Made by a program: the position numbers and the translations under genes
Source of the DNA: Chryseobacterium binzhouense
GTDB lineage: Bacteria; Bacteroidota; Bacteroidia; Flavobacteriales; Weeksellaceae
Length of the DNA: 64,000 nt
Reading direction: 5' to 3'
NCBI RefSeq assembly: GCF_007474545.1
Contig: NZ_VKOG01000001.1
Span: 434,001-498,000, forward strand
The notes under the pieces: generated by a model
Databases searched by the model: none
What the model was told of the DNA's origin: nothing
The model's input: only the letters and a program-made list of their open reading frames with translations
Part shown: piece after piece, positions 59,095-64,000 of the stretch
How the letters are laid out: the number at the start of each line of letters is the position of its first letter
Position numbering within the stretch: position 1 is the first letter of the stretch

Positions 59095-59466
59095 CTAATC
59101 TTTTATTTCTTTATCAATAATATCACGGAGTTCTTTCAGTTGTTTTTGAGTCAATTTTGAATTGGAGGTAAAAAATGAAGCAAATTGTGTCACAGAGCTG
59201 TTAAAAAAACGGTCAATCATAGTATTCATTTCCTCTTTGAAATATTCGGTTTTTGCTACTTTCGGGAAGTATTCACGCGAATTCCCATATACCTTAAATC
59301 CTACAAGATCTTTGTTATGCATTCTTTTTAGAAGCGTTGCAACGGTAGTTGCTGCTGGCTTCGGGTCGGGATAAGCTTCCAGAATATCTTTCATAAAAGC
59401 TTTTTCTTTTTCCCAGAGAATTTCCATCAGGCTTTTTTCTGAATTGGTAAGTTTTATTTCATTCAT
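59095..59466 (-). CDS. BlaI/MecI/CopY family repressor
   Basis: A 123-residue winged-helix repressor: LTNSEKSLMEILWEKEKAFMKDILEAYPDPKPAATTVATLLKRMHNKDLVGFKVYGNSREYFPKV, then a dimerisation tail (TQKQLKELRDIIDKEIKD). Family members bind TACA/TGTA dyads and are inactivated by a partner M56 peptidase. That partner starts 2 nt after this stop. A near-perfect TTCTACA-TGTAGAA dyad overlaps its own promoter, indicating autorepression. Regulated genes beyond this operon are unknown. Confidence 0.93.
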   Translation of the reverse strand: MNEIKLTNSEKSLMEILWEKEKAFMKDILEAYPDPKPAATTVATLLKRMHNKDLVGFKVYGNSREYFPKVAKTEYFKEEMNTMIDRFFNSSVTQFASFFTSNSKLTQKQLKELRDIIDKEIKD

Positions 59467-59467
59467 G

Positions 59468-59503
59468 TTCTACAAAATTTAATATTGTTCTACAAATGTA
59501 GAA
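59468..59503 (-). promoter_or_regulatory. BlaI-type operator overlapping the -7 box
   Basis: Perfect arms TTCTACA (59488-59494) and TGTAGAA (59497-59503) around a 2-bp centre. A further half-site TTCTACA is at 59468-59474, exactly 20 bp (about two helical turns) away. The minus-strand -7 box TACATTTG (59493-59500) is inside the dyad, so repressor binding would block the promoter. Confidence 0.75.
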
Positions 59504-59577
59504 ATTAATTTTAATTGTGCAAAATTATTGTGGCATTATTTTTCCACTTATAGGAAATTGAACCTTTAAATATTATT

Positions 59578-60777
59578 ATGAAAAAATTACTCTTACCTAT
59601 TTTACTGGCTTCTGCTACAGGCTTAGTTTCCTGTCAGGGAAAAGGAAAGCCAAGTGAACCATCCGCAAAAGAAGAAAAGCCGAACACCAACTACAAGCCT
59701 GCTTTTGGAGGACAAACAAGGATTACTCCAATAAAAACCTCAACTCCATATAAGGTAGAAGTCCTTAATACATCTTTAGGCAGACCTTGGGGAATTATCA
59801 ATCTTCCTGACGGCCGTTTTTTAATTACTGAAAAATCAGGTTATATGAATGTGGTTTCTGCTGACGGAAAACAGGTTTCTAAAATTGAAGGATTTCCTAA
59901 AGTAGATTCAAAAGGACAAGGCGGTATGCTTGATGTTGCTCTGGATCCAGATTTCAAAACTAATAATATGATCTTTTTTGTTTTTTCTGAGCCTTATGGC
60001 GAAGGAAATTTGACATCTGTTGCCAAAGGAAAGCTTTCTGAGGATATGAAGAATATTTCTGATGTAAAAGTAATTTTCCGTGCCACTCCTTCTTATGACG
60101 GAGATAAACATTACGGAAGCCGTCTTGTTTTTGATAAAGATGGTAATCTTTTTGTAAGTACTGGAGAAAGATCTGATAAGGTGACAAGAGTATATGCTCA
60201 GAAAACAGATAACTATTTAGGAAAAATCCTGAAAATAACAAAGGATGGAAAACCTGCTCAGGGAAATCCATTCATTGGTAAAGATGGTTATAAGCCTGAA
60301 ATCTATGCTTTTGGAATCCGCAGTCCGCAAGGTATTGCGCTGGATGAAAAAGGGCAGCTTTGGGATATTGAAATGGGACCGAGAGGTGGTGATGAAATCA
60401 ATTTAATTCAACCGGGGAAAAATTACGGTTGGGGCGATGTAAGCTATGGAATTGAATACAATGGTGATAAAATAAACAATGGAACCACCCAAAAGGCAGG
60501 GACTGAACAGCCGGTTTATTATTGGGACCCAGTAGTTTCTCCGAGTGGCGTGACATTCTATAACGGAAATATTGAGGAATGGAAAAATAATCTTTTTATT
60601 GCGTGTCTCAGCGGACAACATATTAACAGAATTGTCCTGAAAGACAATAAAGTAGTAGGTGAGGAGCGTCTTCTTTTAGATCAGAAAGAAAGATTCCGTG
60701 ATGTTTTGAGTGCAACGGATGGAAATCTGTACGGAATTACCGACAGTGGAAAATTATATAAAATTTCCAGAAAATAA
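59578..60777 (+). CDS. PQQ-dependent sugar dehydrogenase-type lipoprotein
   Basis: 399 residues, with a lipoprotein signal (LLASATGLVSCQGKGK, cysteine about 19). The rest is a six-bladed beta-propeller of the soluble glucose/aldose dehydrogenase family (GSDH/Asd/YliI): TSLGRPWGIINLPDGRFLITEKSGYM, GQGGMLDVALDPDFKTN, GDKHYGSRLVFDKDGNLFVSTGERSD, KPEIYAFGIRSPQGIALDEKGQLWDIEMGPRGGDEINLI and GKNYGWGDVSYG. It should oxidise an aldose in the periplasm if PQQ is available; no PQQ synthesis genes are in the window. The gene stands alone. Confidence 0.88.
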   Translation: MKKLLLPILLASATGLVSCQGKGKPSEPSAKEEKPNTNYKPAFGGQTRITPIKTSTPYKVEVLNTSLGRPWGIINLPDGRFLITEKSGYMNVVSADGKQVSKIEGFPKVDSKGQGGMLDVALDPDFKTNNMIFFVFSEPYGEGNLTSVAKGKLSEDMKNISDVKVIFRATPSYDGDKHYGSRLVFDKDGNLFVSTGERSDKVTRVYAQKTDNYLGKILKITKDGKPAQGNPFIGKDGYKPEIYAFGIRSPQGIALDEKGQLWDIEMGPRGGDEINLIQPGKNYGWGDVSYGIEYNGDKINNGTTQKAGTEQPVYYWDPVVSPSGVTFYNGNIEEWKNNLFIACLSGQHINRIVLKDNKVVGEERLLLDQKERFRDVLSATDGNLYGITDSGKLYKISRK

Positions 60778-60842
60778 ATTACTGATTAATCAAATTGATA
60801 TGTAATTCCAGTGTAAAGTAAATAATTTTGCACAGGAAAATA

Positions 60843-60882
60843 AAATATCCCTTTCAAAAAAATGAAAGGGATATTTATTTAA
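60843..60882. terminator. Strong bidirectional terminator
   Basis: Perfect 14-bp stem aaatatccctttca (60843-60856) with tgaaagggatattt (60863-60876). The 6-nt loop is all A. The plus strand ends in a T-rich run and the minus strand in an A/T run. It serves the convergent sugar dehydrogenase and hemE genes. Confidence 0.92.
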
Positions 60883-60904
60883 GGCTCTTTAATAAATTAT
60901 AGAA

Positions 60905-61936
60905 TTAATTAATTGGTTTCCAATCAACAACTGCTCTGATAAAAGCTTCTGCGTTTTCCACAGGAATATTGGGTAAAATTCCGTGTCCGAGATTGGCGAT
61001 GTATCGGTCTTTTCCGAAACGGTTGATCATTTCAGTAACCATTTTTTTAATAGTTTCAGGACTTGAATGTAGTCTTGCCGGATCAAAATTTCCCTGCAAT
61101 GTGATTGAATTATTGGTGAGCTTTCTTGCTATTTCCGGACTTACTGTCCAGTCTACACCTAATGCGGAAGCATTAGAATTTGTCATATCTTCTAAAGCAA
61201 ACCAACATCCTTTTCCGAAAACGACAACGTGAGTTAGCGGGCTTAAAGCTTCTACGATTTGATTGATATACTGCCATGAAAATTCCTGATAATCAGCAGG
61301 AGAAAGCATCCCGCCCCAGGAATCAAAAACCTGAACGGCAGAAACACCTTTTTCAACCTTTCTCTTTAGATAAGCAATTGTGGTATCGGTGATTTTTTGA
61401 AGCAACAAATGTGCGGCTTCCGGCTGCTGGAAACAGAAAGATTTTGCAATATCAAATGCTTTGCTTCCTTTTCCTTCCACACAATAGCATAGAATTGTCC
61501 ATGGAGAGCCTGCAAAACCAATCAGAGGAATCTCGTTGTCTAATTTCTGCAAAGTAAGTTCTATCGCATCAAAAACATATCCTAAAGTATCATTCACATC
61601 GGGAACAACAACATTCTGTACATCTTCCATAGTTCTGATCGGATTATCCAGCCATGGACCAACAGATTCTTTCATCTTAAAATCTATTCCCATCGCCTGC
61701 GGAACTACCAGAATATCAGAAAATAAAATCGCAGCATCTAAAGGAAATCTTCTGATCGGCTGTACCGTGATTTCGGACGCCAATTCAGGAGTCTGACATC
61801 TTGTAAAAAAATCATACTGATCACGAAGTGCAATAAATTCCGGCAAATATCTTCCTGCCTGTCTCATCATCCAAACCGGAGGTCTTTCTACGGTTTCTCC
61901 ACGAAGTGCTTTTAAGTATAGGTCGTTTTTAATCAT
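60905..61936 (-). CDS. hemE: Uroporphyrinogen decarboxylase HemE
   Basis: Removes four carboxyl groups from uroporphyrinogen III to give coproporphyrinogen III in haem synthesis. N-terminal signature [16 protein letters not shown], then [50 protein letters not shown] and [20 protein letters not shown]. 343 residues. The ATG at 61936 ([11 protein letters not shown]) is preferred to an upstream in-frame start at 61972. It follows hemD by 44 nt on the same strand. Confidence 0.96.
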   Translation of the reverse strand: MIKNDLYLKALRGETVERPPVWMMRQAGRYLPEFIALRDQYDFFTRCQTPELASEITVQPIRRFPLDAAILFSDILVVPQAMGIDFKMKESVGPWLDNPIRTMEDVQNVVVPDVNDTLGYVFDAIELTLQKLDNEIPLIGFAGSPWTILCYCVEGKGSKAFDIAKSFCFQQPEAAHLLLQKITDTTIAYLKRKVEKGVSAVQVFDSWGGMLSPADYQEFSWQYINQIVEALSPLTHVVVFGKGCWFALEDMTNSNASALGVDWTVSPEIARKLTNNSITLQGNFDPARLHSSPETIKKMVTEMINRFGKDRYIANLGHGILPNIPVENAEAFIRAVVDWKPIN

Positions 61937-61980
61937 AATTATAGTTGATGGTTGTTGGATTTCACTAAGCACTTTACAGG

Positions 61981-62661
61981 CTAAATCTTTTTTAAATTGT
62001 TTCGGATAATCGACAGCAGATTTAATAAAGTATTTTGCTTACTTGTGAAAATCTCAGATTTTGTATGTTTCTTTAATTCTTTTGAGGTGGTTTCTCCAAT
62101 AGAAAAAAGGATGGCACCTTCTAAAGAATTATTTTTTGCAAAACTACGAACTCCGCTTGGGCTAAAAAAAACTATTGCGTGATATTTCTCATTTATTACA
62201 GGATAAAGTGGTTCTGTTTCATAAACAGTAATTTTTTTATACTCAATATTCTGCAGCGGGAGTTCTCGGTCTAGTACATCTAACGCTAAATTTCCGCAAA
62301 AATGAATAAACTTTTCATGCGCGCAGTTTTCGATAATAAAATGAGAGAGTGTTTCTGCATTTTTTAAAACCTTAAAGGTTCCGAAACCGTTTTTACGAAG
62401 TTCTTTTTTCGTTTTTTCTCCTACACAGTAGATTTTATTGTAGTTTTTGGCTGTGAAATCTTCGTTTGGCTGAAATTTGTTTTCAAAAAATGCCTTTACC
62501 CCGTTTGAACTGGTGAAGATTAAAGATTTATCTTTTAAATCGAAACTTTTTACGGAAAGTGATTTTGTTTTTATTACCTCAATGCATTCAGCCGTAATAT
62601 CATCTCCCAATTTTTCGGAGATGTATTTTAGGTCTAAATTTTTGGTAAATAAAATGTTCAT
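61981..62661 (-). CDS. hemD: Uroporphyrinogen-III synthase HemD
   Basis: 226 residues, cyclising hydroxymethylbilane to uroporphyrinogen III with ring-D inversion. HemD sequence is poorly conserved; the support is the two-domain layout with segments [54 protein letters not shown] and [15 protein letters not shown], and the place directly before hemE. The upstream gap of 117 nt to the amidase stop has no recognisable feature. Confidence 0.88.
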   Translation of the reverse strand: MNILFTKNLDLKYISEKLGDDITAECIEVIKTKSLSVKSFDLKDKSLIFTSSNGVKAFFENKFQPNEDFTAKNYNKIYCVGEKTKKELRKNGFGTFKVLKNAETLSHFIIENCAHEKFIHFCGNLALDVLDRELPLQNIEYKKITVYETEPLYPVINEKYHAIVFFSPSGVRSFAKNNSLEGAILFSIGETTSKELKKHTKSEIFTSKQNTLLNLLSIIRNNLKKI

Positions 62662-62778
62662 TATTTAAATTGTATAATTTTTACGTAAAGGTCGCAAAGA
62701 TTACTTTTAAGTTATTGAGGATATTTTCGTTCATAAATGCGTTACACTCAGCAAAGAGCGTAAAGTTTTTAATATTAA

Positions 62779-63435
62779 TTATGGTTTGTCTTTTAATTTT
62801 AGATCAATGACCTGAAGTCTTACTTTATTCATAAAATCTTTTCCCGGATCTTCTTTGCCGGTGAAATAGTTCGGGTCTGATTCTTTCCACAGTTTAGAAT
62901 TTCTGAAAACGCCATATTCCGAATGACCGATGAGGTATTCTATTTTATATTTTTGAGCTAAATATCTTACTAACTGTGCGTTTGCAGTAACTTGTTTCTC
63001 TGTAAGAGGCTGCTTTTTGCTTCCTATATTTTCAACTCCGATGGCACAGTAGTTTAAGCCTATTGTGTGTCTCGCAAACATATTCGGTTCCATCAGCTGA
63101 TAAATCGTTCCGTCTCTGTCTATGATAAATTGCGATGAAACATTCAGTGTACTTTGCTTTTTTAAAGTATTTCTGGTGTTTTCCAGATGTGTTTTATTGA
63201 AATATTTAAAGTTGCTTTCAACTGTTCCGCCTGCAGTGTAATGCAAAACAATCATTTTAGGAATAATGACCGGATTTTTTTGTACTAAGCCATGATGATC
63301 CTTCAGATATTCCAGGCTTAACCGCACTCTTTCCTCGTTGTAGCTGATTGGTTTACTGATGATTTTAATTTCACTTTTCTGTGCTGTTGAAAAGCTGCCA
63401 ATCAACAAAAACAGAAAATAGATCAAGTTTTTCAT
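62779..63435 (-). CDS. Exported N-acetylmuramoyl-L-alanine amidase (amidase_2 fold)
   Basis: 218 residues. Signal peptide (KNLIYFLFLLIGSFSTAQ) and an Amidase_2/PGRP-type catalytic domain: MIVLHYTAGGTVESNFKYF supplies the first zinc histidine, MFARHTIGLNYCAIGVENIG the region around the second, and YLIGHSEYG the third. It should cleave peptidoglycan stem peptides or muropeptides in the periplasm. It starts 6 nt after the upstream DUF1287 gene, so the two are co-expressed and probably work together on the wall. Confidence 0.9.
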   Translation of the reverse strand: MKNLIYFLFLLIGSFSTAQKSEIKIISKPISYNEERVRLSLEYLKDHHGLVQKNPVIIPKMIVLHYTAGGTVESNFKYFNKTHLENTRNTLKKQSTLNVSSQFIIDRDGTIYQLMEPNMFARHTIGLNYCAIGVENIGSKKQPLTEKQVTANAQLVRYLAQKYKIEYLIGHSEYGVFRNSKLWKESDPNYFTGKEDPGKDFMNKVRLQVIDLKLKDKP

Positions 63436-63441
63436 ATCCTT

Positions 63442-64000
63442 TTATTTCTGATATTGATAATGTCCAGTAATGGTAAAATTGAACAGGCAATCTTCAATTA
63501 CTTGTCCGCCACCAATATTATGAACAATTAAATATCTTTTTCCGTCTGCAGATTTTTTGTTGACCACAATTCCGATATGCGTTAAATTTCCAGGAAGAAG
63601 CCATATCACAATATCTCCGGGAACATATAATGCAGGATTTTTTTCAATAGGTTTAGATTTACCGAACTTGGCAAAGAATACCTGCAGATTGGGCACTCTT
63701 CTGTGATCAATATTCGTATCTGGTTTTTTCAGACCATATTTTTTAGGATATTTAGAAAAATTTTTCTTCATATCTTCATGTACTTCTTTCTGAAGATCTA
63801 TTCCGAGCTTTCTGTAGGCACGGATGACAACATCTGTACAAACACCCTTGTCTGCAGCTATATCTCCATTAGGATATTTAATTGAGTAATAAGCAGGATC
63901 GTAAGTGACTTTATCTTTAGTTAAGCTTAAAGCAGCATCAGACAGTTTTTGTGCAAACGTATTTTGAGCATTTACAGTAAAAACAAAAAACAAGAAAATA
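63442..64000 (-). CDS. DUF1287 (NlpC/P60-like) exported protein, 5' truncated by window
   Basis: At least 185 residues. The frame stays open to the window edge, and the visible start is the end of a signal peptide (LFFVFTVNAQ). Matches DUF1287: ALSLTKDKVTYDPAYYSIKYPNGDIAADKGVCTDVVIRAYRKLGIDLQKEVHEDM, HRRVPNLQVFFAK, YVPGDIVIWLLPGNLTHIGIVV and IVHNIGGGQVIEDCLF. The cysteine in GVCTDVV and histidines in THIGIV and VHNIGGG resemble the NlpC/P60-type triad, so a wall-related amidase or peptidase activity is inferred. Operon with the amidase. Confidence 0.88.
   Translation of the reverse strand, partial: IFLFFVFTVNAQNTFAQKLSDAALSLTKDKVTYDPAYYSIKYPNGDIAADKGVCTDVVIRAYRKLGIDLQKEVHEDMKKNFSKYPKKYGLKKPDTNIDHRRVPNLQVFFAKFGKSKPIEKNPALYVPGDIVIWLLPGNLTHIGIVVNKKSADGKRYLIVHNIGGGQVIEDCLFNFTITGHYQYQK

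Overview
The window reads as chromosome from a low-GC member of the Flavobacteriia (Bacteroidota), most likely Chryseobacterium or a close relative in the Weeksellaceae. Three things point there: promoters matching the Bacteroidota -7 box TAnnTTTG, the near absence of Shine-Dalgarno sequences, and typical proteins (triple-Y/LuxR regulator, M56 peptidase with a TonB-C tail, LptE lipoprotein, long-tailed FtsZ, murC-ftsQ-ftsA-ftsZ order). I see no rRNA, tRNA, CRISPR array, transposase or integrase.

Layout. 1-3.9 kb: 3' part of a triple-Y sensor/regulator, a secreted carboxypeptidase-regulatory-like protein, a nucleotide-sugar epimerase and a small DUF2795 protein. 4-11.8 kb: secA, a TonB-dependent siderophore receptor with a PepSY-TM partner, and a ROK sugar kinase. 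11.8-17.7 kb: thioredoxin and persulfide-dioxygenase/rhodanese pair, an unknown secreted protein, a HerA-like ATPase and a DEDDh exonuclease. 17.7-22.5 kb: lysA behind what looks like a complete ribosome-mediated attenuator, three small TonB-C-like secreted paralogues, and miaB. 22.5-28.2 kb: a dispersed palindromic repeat next to a truncated DUF1016 nuclease, then a sigma-54 activator, lptE, an acidic repeat/TPR protein and msrA.

28.3-46.2 kb, minus strand: the dcw cell-wall/division cluster, transcribed mraZ-rsmH-ftsL-ftsI-murE-mraY-murD-ftsW-murG-murC-ftsQ-ftsA-ftsZ-yqeY. It starts at an MraZ-box promoter. It is interrupted by a frameshifted small gene (between murE and mraY) and by a roughly 650-bp unit with inverted-repeat ends that carries a GxxExxY gene (between murC and ftsQ).

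46.3-64 kb: alpha/beta hydrolase, engB and a GNAT gene; a minus-strand membrane-protein operon; pabB-pabC; a four-gene lipoprotein/membrane protein/histidine kinase/response regulator cassette; uvrB; a BlaI-M56 pair behind a palindromic operator; a PQQ-type sugar dehydrogenase; hemD and hemE; a peptidoglycan amidase and a DUF1287 protein cut by the window edge.

The most interesting signal is the 150-nt leader of lysA: a 23-codon Lys-rich ORF followed by mutually exclusive antiterminator and terminator helices whose U-tract abuts the lysA ATG. Next are the inverted-repeat GxxExxY unit in the dcw cluster, the low-complexity insert inside MurG, the BlaI operator and the two-component cassette.
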